A DNA stretch of 64,000 nucleotides from Rhabditophanes sp. KR3021 (Eukaryota; Nematoda; Chromadorea; Rhabditida; Alloionematidae): the NCBI GenBank assembly GCA_963281155.1, contig CAUJLY010000006.1:10106001-10170000 (forward strand). Direction: 5' to 3'. This document shows, piece after piece, positions 36,358 through 48,525 of the stretch. The notes below the pieces were generated by a model. It was given only the letters and a program-made list of their open reading frames with translations. It did no database searches and was not told the DNA's origin. Position numbers and translations under genes: made by a program. Position 1 is the stretch's first letter; each line of letters begins with the position of its first letter.

Positions 36358-38309
36358 TTAAGCTTTTACTTGGCATGACTTTTCGATAAAGGTTGGTGGA
36401 ATAAAAGTCTTGTTAGGGATGTCTGGAAGTCCACTAGTTGAATAAATTCTAACATCATCGTCAGAAGAGTATTCATCCTCCGAATTCATTAAATTGATGG
36501 AATCAGTTCCAAAGTATCTGTCTCCAAAATTGCCGATTCCTGGAATGACATGGCACAAGTCATTAATAGTCTTGTCCACAGCACCAGTAATAAGTTTAAC
36601 TTTTGGAAAAGCATAAGCAATAGCGTGCGCTCCTGGTTCAGACATGATTAAGGAACAAAGTACAATATCTTGTTCTTTAACATCATGATCGAGTAATACT
36701 CTAATTGCCATAATTGCTGCAGACCCAGTGGCAACAGTAGCATCCAAAAGAAGAACCTTGTAGTTTTGGATTTTGCGTGGAATTCGAAGATAATACAACT
36801 CTGGCTCAATTGAGATTGGATTAGTTTGAATCAACATTTTTCCCATCTTGCAATCTTTGACTACATTTCTTAAGGCTTTTTCAAGAGTTTCGCCAGCTCT
36901 CATAATGGAGACTCCGCAAAATTGGCGACTCTTGACAATTCCCTCATGGAGTGATCCATTTCTCATTTCGACAGTTTTAGGAACATAATCCATGTGATTC
37001 ATTGTATCCTCCATCAAAAGGCGGATAAAACGGTCAGAATAAAAAATAAACTCATCTCTAGTAATATCCTTATCCCGAATTTTCGTCATAAGCCCAACAA
37101 CCTGCTTAGTCTGATTAATCAAAACCAAATTCTCTGGAACTCCATTGTAAAAGTGAACTTCTCTAACAACATCCTTGTTATTAATACCAGCTTTGTTTGG
37201 ATTGTATCCACGAAGACCAAGTTGTCCATTAACTTGCATTGAAATCAAATCAATTGCCACTTTGTTTCTCCCACCACGGGGGATGATTAAGTCGGCAAGC
37301 CTTCTGTCAGGGGAAATATAGAGATCAAAAGAAGGTTTGACATATGTCAAGTACTGCGAAATTACTCCCGAGCATTGTCTAGAACGCTCTTTGACATCAC
37401 GCATAAGGCGACGGGCGAGGCAAATGTCGCTGTCGGTTTCGATGAAAAGCTGAAAAGGTTACATGTAATGGTGCAGATCAATTATTACCTTGATGTCCAT
37501 GTTGTCCACCAAGAATTTTTTGTGGAAAGACAAAATTCCTTCAAATATAATGACATCTGCCCCATACATAACAATTGAGTTCTTTTCCCTTTTGTGGGTA
37601 GTGAAATTATAAACAGGAACATCAGCACTTTTGCCAGCTAACAATCTTTTAAAGACTGTTTCCATTAGATCGAAGTCGAAGGCGTCGGGAGTGTCGAAGT
37701 TATACATGTCTTTACTAGCAAGCTCGTGTTGCTCGGCGTTAAGGACCTTGTAGAAGGAGTCCATGGCTAGGACAGTTATCCATGGTATTCCAAGTTGTTT
37801 GATGATATTTCTAGCGACTGACGTTTTACCAGAAGCAGATCCTCCGCAAATTCCGATTACATAAGGTTTTTTTAATGGTTTTCCAGTTTGGTCGTACCAT
37901 GGTGGACGTCCTTTGGTGTAAACACGCTGAAATATTAACTAATTAATTAACTAACTATCAAACGTACTCTTCCGCTTTCAGTAGTAAAAAGATGATTTCC
38001 ACAAGAACCATACTCACGTAGGCACCTTGAAAAGGAAGATCTAGTGGTCTTTGGCAAAGTAATACCCTTGCTAGCAGACTTATAAGTAGACAAAGTGTCT
38101 TCATTCTTAATTTTGCAACGATTTTGAAGGTCTGGCGTGCCTAGGGAAACGCGACGAAGAACTTCTGGACAGACGTAACCAATTTCGTCGTACTCGTCCT
38201 CCCCACCAAAGCTACCATTTTGAAGTTTGTTGTCAGGTTTGTTGAGGGTGTTGGTGACAGGCAAAACAATTTGAGGTGTCAAATATTCAGCGTTATCGAG
38301 TGGGTGCAT
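36358..38309 (-). CDS. UCKL1: Uridine-cytidine kinase-like 1 (UCK + UPRT domains)
   Basis: Three exons (37968-38309, 37489-37926, 36358-37449) separated by 41- and 39-bp introns give 623 residues. UCKL1 proteins fuse a uridine/cytidine kinase, which makes UMP/CMP from nucleoside in pyrimidine salvage, to a uracil phosphoribosyltransferase-like domain. Residues 1-114 are a variable Ser/Thr-rich leader. The kinase follows GRPPWYD, with P-loop GGSASGKTS at 142-150, MDSFYKVL, the substrate region DHPDAFDFD-like (here DTPDAFDFD), and NVIIFEG-like GADVIIFEGIL. The UPRT half begins about residue 400 and includes SRDEF-like TRDEFIFYSDR, GVSIMRAGETLE, the nucleotide loop LLLDATVATGSAAI and the terminal IPGIGNFGDRYFGTD. 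As in other animal UCKL1s, the loop departs from the bacterial PRPP motif, so UPRT activity is doubtful. It could act with the CNT transporter encoded at 57.2-59.2 kb, but the two are not linked as an operon. Confidence 0.95.
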
Positions 38310-41300
38310 GTTTCACTGAAAGAAAGCACGTAATTATGAATGTTTTTGAGGAAAATGAATGGAATTAATAGAAACGTCACATTAATAAGTTGTAATGTTA
38401 GAAGTTGAATTTTAGTATGTTTTAAATGTTCTTTTTTATAACGATTAAATGTAATCCTAAGCCAGTTTATGGATGTATAGAAGATTTGAAAAAACAAGAT
38501 TTGAAGAAGTCTTGGTCCGTTTTGTAAGATCGGCGTCTAATTTGATTGCAAGGAGCTAGGTAATGTGGTGAAATGGGTATTTTAATGACAAAAGATGATA
38601 ATAAGATGAATTAAATGAAAGTGGGATGTTAGAATGTCTGCGTATTGTTCTTTCATATAAAATGTAGTTTTGTGTCTAATTTAAATGTGAATCTAAATAT
38701 GATAATAAAAATACCGAAAATTGTGTTTATTTGGCAAACTGTTTGATCAAAAAAATGAACAATAATATTTTGAAAGTTACTAATAAAATGTAACCTTTGT
38801 ACTACTAATTGTTAAAATTTCATAATCAAAATAAATAGTGATGTATAAAAAATGTATGAAATTCAAATACCCTACCCTTTCAAAGGTTATTTTTGGAAAA
38901 ACATTTTGTTAAGCCAAATAATTAAACTACATTTTTCATTAAATATCACCTAAATTGTCATCCATCAAGAATAATGAGTAATTGACAAAGATTCTTGTCT
39001 TAAAAATGATAAAAAAGTTTTGTAGTGTGAATATCACAATCGTCCCATAAAATGAAATATTAACTTATGTTAAAAAGAAGGAAAGTAATTGAAAAGGTAC
39101 ATACTAAAGTACGACAATTTTTTGTATATTTAGCGGTATCTCAAATATATAACTGTCTGAGATAACCTTATCAGGTATTAAGGGTGCATTTTAGATTTTC
39201 AATACTTTGCTTTATTGTAGTTTCGAACAATGCACATACATATGTAATATATAATTATGAATGGAATAGACAGTTATTTTTTAATCAAGAAATTAGTGAA
39301 TGGTTTGCACATGTTTGACTGTATTAGGAAAAATACGTGTCATAATTTATATAATTCAAACAACAGAGATGCTAGAAAGTAAATTAGTGTGAGATCAAGC
39401 TTTGGTAATATGTACATATATGCATAAGTTGTTATGTGGCTGAATGTAAATGAACTCCATCTGATCAAATGAATACTAAAGTGATGTAGCAATATGATAT
39501 ATATTTATACCTTTACACCTGCACAATGGTAGATGTTTTTTAGTACATTCTTTAACTCTGATCTATCATAAAATAATTCAACCTAAATCACAATTTTAGG
39601 TTTAGCTTTTAAAATAATTAAACTATCACTTTAAACTATTTCATTTGGGGAATAAGCAAATAATAGGATCTAGAAAATGAAATTGTTATTATTCTGTGAT
39701 TGAAGTGGCATTAAACAAGGCATTGATATATTTAATTTAAAACATGAATGCTGGGCCAAATAAATATGAAATATTTGTTTAAAAATGTGCATCATGAAAT
39801 TAATTGTAGGACGAGGAAGCAGATGGTTTTAAAAAAGTAAATGGAAATGATGTGGTATGATTATTTGTGTGTATATAATTTTAACATCACTTCTAATAAG
39901 GTTCTTATAGTTTGACTTAATTTATTTATTTTCGCTGAATAGCATTGTTATTTTTTGGCACGTGGTTGATGGTAGCAGTGAATGCTGAAAAAAGTATATA
40001 TTAAAATGTATCTATGCATAGACCGTTTTAGGGATATGTGCATTGTTTTGGATGATGATGCCATGGTGTTGACTTTGGAACCAAAGATATAAGAAACAAA
40101 TGTATTAATGTTTTCATTGAAAGAGCATATCTATCTGGTCATTTTAATGCCGAAATTACTTATTTTTGGGAATGAAGAATGCTATCAAGAAGTTGAGAAG
40201 ACGTGGCATTTACCAAATACCCGTTAGATCAGATTTTTTAAATAAATAAAAATATTCTAAAGTTATCTTTACTTCATCTGTACGCAAGAATGTTTACCAA
40301 CAAATTAAAATAATGAAGTTGTGCCTAGCACCAAATTAATGAAATATATGTATGCTTTTTATTAGAATAATCATTCTCATTTGTTTGTTTTATGAACGAC
40401 AAAATACATTATTTGAGATGAATTATTGGTGTAGAGATTAAATATCTATGTTAATATTCTTTTTGTTCAATTTTAATTGAAGTAAGGTTAATGAAGATGG
40501 TCCAAATTAGGTTAAAAATGATTACATTTTGAAAGAAAGATTGTGCAATTTAAAACTGTGGAAAGACGCTGCGACACAAATCAAGTATATGCACATATTT
40601 ATGATAACGATATGATATTAATAACTAAAGGCATTTTACTTTTTTGAGTAATTTACTTAATTTACGCCCACTGCATTATGAGCCAGATGGCTCATCGAGA
40701 TGACGAATAGTAGTAGTGAAAAAGCATTCAGACTTTGTCTTATTTATAGCAAAAAAGAACTATAAGCAATGTCTGCTACCAAATAAATCAAACAAAGGAG
40801 ATGTAAAAAACTACTAAAAGGTGTAATCACTGCGCCTTGGAGCAAATAATTATATAAAATCGGTGTTTACATTTTAAGAACGGAGGCTTAGTCTGCAAAA
40901 CCGATAACGGTTTTAAGGTAAGACCATGCCCGAAATTATTTTAAGAAATTGCTTATGATAATGAAATAGGTTGCAAAGATATGAATTGTTAATTGTTCTT
41001 TAGTGTATCGAGAAAAGTGACCATTTGAACAAAAATGGGTCCATTTTATCTGTTAAAAAGATAATAAAGCTTTAATTTTGATAAGCAGCTTTATGGTTAA
41101 ATAAATTGAGATGATTGAAAGATAAATCGTGTATAAACATTTAATTTTCACAAACAACTTTTTTCCTTCACTACAATAACATATCTATAAATTACCTACA
41201 TACAAAAATGTAGTCGTAATTAATAGACAAAAGTACGTTTATTTTTAAGCAAATCAAAAGCAACTATTGTAATAAATCATTCAAATCTATTTAAAAGGTA

Positions 41301-43559
41301 TAACCATATGATAAAAGATTGGGTGCATTTGTGACTAGAATAAAAATCGTGTTCTGAACTGATGCTAAAAATGACCCACACTTTGGTTAGGATGAGTAAA
41401 TGCTTGGAATTTTTATTCAGATTGGTTTTCGGAATGTTCAAATATGAACGTTTTGTTTGTTAATAATTTTTTATATGATAGATACTCAGAGAACGGTCAA
41501 ATAAGCTTCACAAATTTGTCGTAAATATTCTTGCAAAAGAGTAAAGCTTACCCATTGAGACTGATGGGGGTGAATATACTTGCAATGAATTAATAAATTA
41601 ATATTAGTTTTTGTAAAATTATTTCTATTAAAAATACGTGTCTAATAATATATTCAAAAGAGGTGTACATTCTTTTCCTGCAAATGAAAAACAATTACAA
41701 AATTAGTGACATCATATCAGTTCACAAACAAATACATTACATTGGGCATTTTAAGCTAAAAATATCTTAATTTTGACTCTTAACATTCAGCTTTTAACAT
41801 CGGTATATTTTATATTAATTAGTTCTATCAACATCCATTTACTTGTAGGAAAGGTAGGGAAAAGTAAAATGAGAAAGCCCTTTTGCACTTGTCAAAGCGA
41901 AGTTATGTTCGTAGTAATAATAATATATTTGATTTCCCAAGAAGTGAATAAGTGTTTAATTTTTTGATGTATTATAATAGCTAAACGCATTTATAAATTA
42001 GTATACTTTTTTGAGAATAATTTGAAGAAAGCAAAAAATACAAAACAGAATAAGTTTAAGTATGTCGTAAAGATGGTAAAACTATGGCCGTCTTTTTTAA
42101 TATCTGGCAGATCTAATTTATGCAAATCCCACGAACAGCAATGTCAGAACAAATGAAAAGGAAATATTCACCATGTTATTTAAATGGTTTGAATAATGTT
42201 ATCAGATATTATTATAAATTACATATTTAAGATAACAAAAGTAAGTAGTTGCCGTTTTTACAAACAATTTGAATTTGTCTATCTTACCATCGAATCAAGT
42301 AAGTCAACAGAAAAAAGTACGCAGATCATTTTGTCTAAACACTCCCATTGAGTTGGAGTACATTGGAAGGTGTCAAAAATCTTAGGTGCAAAAAAGTGAT
42401 CTTTAGCATACCATACACAAATATTATTGCATTTTTTTACAATAGTACATTTAAGTTAAAAACAACATTCTTTAAGAAATAAAAAATATTTATATTTAGT
42501 ATAAATATTTTGTTCGGTTAGTTCATCATCTTGTTTGTATAAATAAATGATAATTTAACAAAATTTGTTTTGAAATATTAAAAAAACAAATAAATTGTGA
42601 TTTTATATCGTTATTGTCTTTTTATATCAATGGAAACGTGAGGAAAACAAAATCATGAGGTTTGGAACGAGTTAATTGTCAAAACAATGACTATTGCTAC
42701 GTGTAGATCATCAAACACTCTGTTGTATATTAAAATATAATTTGTTTAATTCACTTGCACATGTATTTGACAGGAAAAATTATTTGTATCAAAAAGTAAT
42801 ATATACAGCTTGTAGCCAATCAACTTTACAGAATATTTAGTAAATCTTTAATTAAGACAATCTTTTAAGTTACAAACAAATAATAAAAGTGTAGTTGAAT
42901 TGCAAGAATATTCCAGGTATTCTTCTGTTTGTAGAATCATTAAATTAGGCAGTGTCATATTCACCAACGACAATAATAGATGTTCCGTTTATTTGCGTCA
43001 CCTTTTATTTGGGCGATTTGATTTTTTGGATAAATACTAGACTTTGATTGAATTCTGTAGCAGAAATGAATACTAGGAATCCAAGACAATGACTTTCTAA
43101 AAAACGAAGAGGCAGAAGCGTAGTCTGTCACGTCAGTGATGAGAATCAAAATATAAATTTTAAGATAAAACGGAATTTTGTGATTTAATGAGATTCAAAG
43201 TAGTCATATCCCATCAAACCATTTTAAGAAGAAGCTGGCATTATGTTGGTTTTTGATTATTTTTCAAGATGGATTTATTCGTTCAGGATGCCATTGACAT
43301 TAATTAAAGTATTTTTATTTTATATTTCTAAATGATATAACTATCATTCAGCTATTTTTTAAATTTGGAAGGAGGAATGGTTCTGAATATGAAAGAAGTC
43401 GTTCTAAGTAAAACTATAAATGGATGTCGATCTTTAGGGAGTGCAACCGTAGAAAATAGATAGTGAATCAAGGACTAAAGAGCGGAACCATTTGGGTGAC
43501 TTGCCAAATCGAAGTAAAGGAATAGGTAGATTGAGCAAGGTACACAAAATCTCTTTTTC
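38310..43559. other. Gene desert (5.2 kb) upstream of UCKL1
   Basis: AT-rich DNA without supportable genes. A perfect 7-bp-stem hairpin (AAAACCG-ATAA-CGGTTTT) lies at 40897-40914 in a locally GC-richer stretch; nothing around it resembles a known RNA. The frames at 41773-41967 and 42961-43149 are unremarkable. Confidence 0.45.
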
Positions 43560-43830
43560 TTCTTAAAAGCTTCGTAGGTTGGCGGATGATAAATAATAGA
43601 GTTTTGAGACCTTTACTAAGTGGCACTAAAAATTTGACAAGTCTAGAAGACTAAGATGGTCAAAAAGAACAGTTAATATTTCAAGGTCTCAGAAGTTTTT
43701 TTGATGTCTAATCGGGTTAAGAATCACATCAGTGGTAGTCTGAACGTTAAACTATAACGTGATTAGTACCCCGGAAATCCGAAAAATACTTTAGGGAGTC
43801 CAGGAGGATAATAAAGGGTAAAAATGACGT
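43560..43830 (+). mobile_element. Relic of a Tc1/mariner-like transposase (N-terminal part)
   Basis: A less AT-rich island. The plus-strand frame from 43600 reads SFETFTKW, a stop, KFDKSRR, then WSKRTVNISRSQK, and further on STPEIRKIL. The order matches the paired helix-turn-helix region of Tc1/mariner (maT-type) transposases: a tract like TFTKWxETGSFDKPRSGRPRTV, a basic helix, then an S-x-x-x-I-R-R-I-L helix. At least four stops interrupt it, no catalytic domain was found downstream, and no inverted repeats were identified. It is an old dead copy if the assignment is right. Confidence 0.38.
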
Positions 43831-44462
43831 ATCAACTAGACACATTTAAATACGTAATTTTTACAACTCGTCTCTTTTTGAACTTAACACATTAAATACT
43901 AAAACTCTTGATAAAAATTAAAGTTTGTATATTATTTAGTATTCCCGATTGCTTACTACATGTTATATATTGTTTTTTTGCTTACAAGTTAAATATGACA
44001 GGTTTATTATAGATTTTTTAAAATTTATTTATTAATTTTTCTTAAAAGGACGTCTCTTGCCCAGGGTATCACCGCCAAAATAGAACTTAGAATTATTTAA
44101 ACTATAGGTAAAAGTTTGTTTTAATTATAAAATGTTGAGAAAACTATTGTAATATTCTCAAATATAGTGCCAATCGAATAACAAATTATCTTTTTTCAAA
44201 AATTTGAACATGCGACGTTTATTCCACGCTCAAAATTGGTTATTTAAAAAACTATATGTCTTTTGGAATTTTATACACAACTGATCAAACACACTTTTTA
44301 TATTCTTTAGTCACCATCCTAATTTATGTAGATTGATTTAAAGAACTGCTTCTTATAAATTTTACAAATGTTTTTAAAATAGATGGTACTTTTAAGCATT
44401 TACGACACCACAAAAATGCATTAACTCAAATGATCGGTAATTGTTGTAGATGTTCTTGTTAT
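43831..44462. other. Intergenic, 3' flank of the T1/BTB gene
   Basis: AT-rich; no gene seen. Confidence 0.45.
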
Positions 44463-45409
44463 CTATTCAGCATCTGTATCATGGTCAGGAGTAGTAGATC
44501 CGGATGAGAACAAAACAGGTTCGAGAACTCTTTTTAAAGAAGATCTGGGTAAATGAGTTTGAGATCCATTTTGCCATTCGACAATGCAACAAGTGTCGTG
44601 AATGGTTGAAATAATTATGCCCTTCATTGATCTCATGTGATGGGCAAGCGGAAGCCATCCTTCAGCATTGACATCAATTATAGAAGTCATTTTTGGTTCC
44701 TGAACGTCTTCGCAAGCGATACATTTAGCCAATAAATGACTATTTTTTTCAAATAAAAAGGGCAAAGTAAGCGTACTATCAACAATACAATGAACATAAG
44801 AACGCCAGTAAAAGTCAATTGCCGATTGTCTCCAAGTAACAGTGTGGTTGGGCTTAAACGGTTCCAATAAAAGTTGGCAGATTTGTTGCAAGTCCGTAAC
44901 TTGATAAAACTTAAAGTACAAATATATTAACAAATAATATAACTTTACACAATCTGACATACCTTACACTCTTTTTCCAAAGCAATTAATTCATCATCAC
45001 TGTCAATGTTAAAGCTCGCCTCAAAAGGTTCCTCATCGTTGCGTGCAAAGGCCAGGATAATTGGAAAATATTTTGAATCACGGTCAATAAATACATGTGT
45101 AGATGGAGACGCACTTTTTTGACTTTTTTCAATGACATCAGTGTGGGTTGCCGGAGTTAATGATATTGTTGGGGAATTTTTACCGCTCGACAGACTAGGA
45201 CAGTCTGTGCTGCCATTACTATTTTTGAAAGCATTGATAGTTTCGGAAAACTTTTTCCGAATATTAGCGGCAGAAAATCTTCTTTCATTTTGGTAGTTTC
45301 TTCTAGGAAAATACTTGTGAGCAATTAATGGTATTTTGCGAATTGTTTCTGGAGAAATAGTAAAAAATACTCCTCCAATATTAACGTGAACTGGCATATC
45401 ATCATCCAT
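44463..45409 (-). CDS. T1/BTB-domain (KCTD-like) protein
   Basis: Two exons (44963-45409 and 44463-44909) joined over a 53-bp intron with an unusual TTTAAG acceptor, giving 297 residues. The N terminus VHVNIGGVFFTISPETIRKIP is the first strand and helix of a K+-channel tetramerisation (T1) BTB domain. The second half of the fold resumes at STHVFIDRDSKYFPIILAFA and is completed across the splice by LEKECK-FYQVTDL, matching the usual EAxFYQxxxL. Between these halves sits a Ser/Asn/Lys-rich insertion of about 60 residues, absent from typical T1 domains. The C-terminal 130 residues (WRSYVHCIVDSTL..., then a compact region ending SSLKRVLEPV) belong to no family I recognise. Many KCTD proteins are CUL3 adaptors or GABA-B receptor partners. 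Nothing here decides between those roles, and there are no channel transmembrane helices. Confidence 0.7.
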
Positions 45410-46863
45410 TTATAATATCCAATCAATCTATAAGAGTATTCGGATAGAAGTGTCAAAGCAAAATATAAACACAAACGTATATAGCCTTAATAAGCAATGT
45501 AATGACACATAGTATATTAAATTGTGAGTTACAAAATATAATTGTTTATGACACAAGAGCAATCTCGTGGTCAACTAAACACTATGGCAAAAGTAAATCG
45601 TAACTAAGATAAACCTTCAGCTTCATTTATCTTTTATACAGCTTTGGGTGTATGTATAAATCTGGGATTAAATATAAATTAGAGACTTTATTTATCTGCA
45701 TGTGCAATCATATAGAATTAAATATTCAGGTAGCATACATAAGATGTCAATGCTTTAAAAGAAACTAAAGTTTAATGTACTCAATCCTTGGTCTCCAAGA
45801 CAACATGCTTTACCTATTATACAAAAAAATTCTTAATTATCCTTAATCCATACATATATTTGTGATGAATATGAACATACAAATTTAATTATTAGGATAT
45901 TTTGAACTTGAAATTTGACAAGAACTTTTATTTGTCAATGTCTTGGGTTTTTGTGTGTGATGAAAATAAATATATGGCATATTATACTAATTTAGTTATT
46001 TACTCAAAAATGTGCCATCGCATATTATCTTAATAAAAAAATGCAATTTGTAGGGAGTGAATAATAATACACATAAATTAAAATACAACATACATTATTT
46101 TTAAGTATTTATAATTGATATTAAGAAGAAAATGAACACAATAAAAAGGGAATTATATAGATGATAAAGTATACTTTTTGTTTGTTAATTAGTGTGATAT
46201 AAAAGTAGTAATAAATTGGTTATTGAGTTGCTTTTTCTTCTGCAATTTGAATGTGAATGTTTCAGTTATTTTTAACTTTGCGAAAAGCTAAAAAGAAGGT
46301 TGTTTGGAAATATTCACACCAACCTAAGGTTATTATTATTTGTATTTAAAAATAAAGAAAACTGCAATTTAGCGAAGGTTGTTGTTCGATTTGGCCATGT
46401 TAACTGGAGATATTGTTTGAAATACGATAAAACGTTCATTATTGGAGACAAATATTTTATAGCATTTTGGCATTATAAATGCCTAGTAAGAATGTATATA
46501 GTTGCAAGTTATTAAAATGCCTTGAATATAGGTTGTTGATTGAAGATATACTCCATAGTAAAAATAAAGCTCTTAAAAATAAAGTTTGTAACAATTAATG
46601 ATTTCCTTTCAAAATGCGCACTATTGAGTTGAAAAAATTGTTGTTATTCTTTTTACTAATTAACAACTGTGTGTAATATATAAATTTAAGACTATTAAAA
46701 AGATTGACAAAGAAAATTGCTATTATATAGATTGATTTTTTGATTAAGGGTCTTTTTAAAAGACTTTTTTACAATTATTTAAGAAAGAATTTGCTTTAGC
46801 AAGCAAGTTTGCAAATATTTTTGTATTAGAAAGTTGATACACATTTTCTTTTACCAAAATGAA
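45410..46863. other. Intergenic between EAAT and T1/BTB genes
   Basis: 1.45 kb of AT-rich DNA holding the T1/BTB promoter and EAAT 3' flank. The 71-codon frame at 46300-46515 has no motif and was not called. Confidence 0.45.
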
Positions 46864-48525
46864 TTACTTTGGTTCTTTTTGAGAAAGACTTGTGTAGGCT
46901 CCATGAGTAGCTGTCCAGTTTGTTTGCATTTTACCACGGGTGGGACTTCCTGAATCAAGAAGAGCTCCTACAAAAGTATATGAATTTATAAGGGAATAAT
47001 TAGTTTAAATATTACCACTCTCCTCCAGACGTTCTCTTTCTTTAGCATGAGCTTCATCAGCTGCTTTCAAATCATCTTTTACACAATGATCAACAATACC
47101 AGCTCCAAAAGCATCACCCAAAACATTAATTGAAGTTCTAATTCTATCACTAAAAGCAAATAAATAAAACATGATGTTGCAAAGAGGTAAAAAACGTACA
47201 GTAACCAATCAACTGCTACAATCAATGAAACGTCGTTGACAGGTAGGCCTACGGCTGTCAAAACTAAAAGCATAGTAACTAAACCAGCAGAAGGGACAGA
47301 AGCTGCTCCAATAGATGCTAGTGTTGATGTAAGAGAAATAGTTACTACATTTCCAAAAGAAAGATTAACTCCATTCATTTGGGCGATAAAGATTGCAGCT
47401 ACGGCTTCATACAAAGCCGTTCCATCCATATTAATCGTAGCTCCTACTGGCAAGACGAATCTAGAAACCCTTGGATCAACATTTAAATTTTCCTCCAAAC
47501 ATCTAAAAGTCAATGGCAAGGTGGCTGAAGAAGAAGCAGTTCCTAAAGCTGTTACCCAAGCTTGTAAAAGCCCCCTCATAAAAACGAATGGGTTTTTCTT
47601 GGTGCACATAAAGAAGATAAGTGGGAGAGAGATGAGAGCATGAATGGCAAGACCAGCTAATACGGTAACCATGTACATTGCCAGCATTCTAGCTGTTTCA
47701 GCTAAGTCATTAATTTCCAAGATTTTTCCTGCAATCAAGCACATAATTCCGATCGGAGAAAACCACATCACATAAAGAACCAATTGCATAATAATCTTGT
47801 CCATTGTGGCAAAGAATTCAATCATAATACGAGCTTCATCTCCCATCTTACTGACAACAATTCCAAATCCAATGCAAAAAACAATAATCCCGAGTACATT
47901 CATACCAGCAGTATATTCAACTGTTGGCTTTGTAACATCGAATGTTCCATTAGCAAGGGCTCGCATAGAATCCGTGTCATTCCGTTTCATAATCTTTGGC
48001 CTAACAGTAACATACTTAGTTTGAACTTGTTGGAAAGTAGCTTGAACAATATTTTCGGGGAACATATTTCTTATTAAATCAAGGAAAGTATCGACAGTAG
48101 AAACAGTCCTTTGCTCAGCACCAGTTCCAAGATCATTTTTAATGGTTGGATCTCCAGGATGAATTAAAAGAACAAGGATGATTCCAGTCTATAATTTGGG
48201 AATGTTTTTTAAATGGATCGCATTTGTTGGAGCTTACGATGACGGCAACGACAGTCGTCGAGATATAATAAAGTATAGCAAGTGAACCCATTCTTCCAGA
48301 CTGTTTTGCATCAAGTTGTGCTAGTCCAGAAATTAGAGAGGAAATAATCAAAGGCAAAATCATCATTTTTAGCATATGCATGAGGATTTCTCCGGGAAAA
48401 GCAATTAATACAATTGTTTGTGGATCAGGTTTTGTTTGTCTCAATATTCCGCCTAAAAAGGCTCCAACCAAGACTGAACCAATTGTCAATGTTAACAAAA
48501 GGTTTTTTTTGAGCCAGGAAACCAT
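46864..48525 (-). CDS. Excitatory amino acid transporter (SLC1/EAAT family)
   Basis: Four exons (48238-48525, 47200-48188, 47016-47149, 46864-46967) with introns of 49, 50 and 48 bp give 504 residues, a normal length for invertebrate GLT/EAAT proteins. The protein imports glutamate/aspartate coupled to Na+, H+ and K+ at the plasma membrane. Seen: TM1 in [19 protein letters not shown]; the TM3 sequence [13 protein letters not shown]1 with serine-rich TASSSATLP (about 313-321); TM7 NMDGTALYE (about 349-357), which holds Na+ and substrate ligands; HP2 [12 protein letters not shown] (about 387-398); and TM8 [22 protein letters not shown]. That last segment keeps both the Asp and the Arg that grip the amino and side-chain carboxyl groups, pointing to acidic substrates rather than neutral ASCT-type ones. 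The extracellular loop after TM4a is short. Confidence 0.94.

Noticed and set aside
40897..40914. Perfect 7-bp hairpin
   Set aside because: Short hairpins are expected by chance in 64 kb; no conserved context suggests a function.
47236..47643. Plus-strand 135-codon frame opposite the EAAT gene
   Set aside because: Shadow of the transporter coding strand; no motifs.
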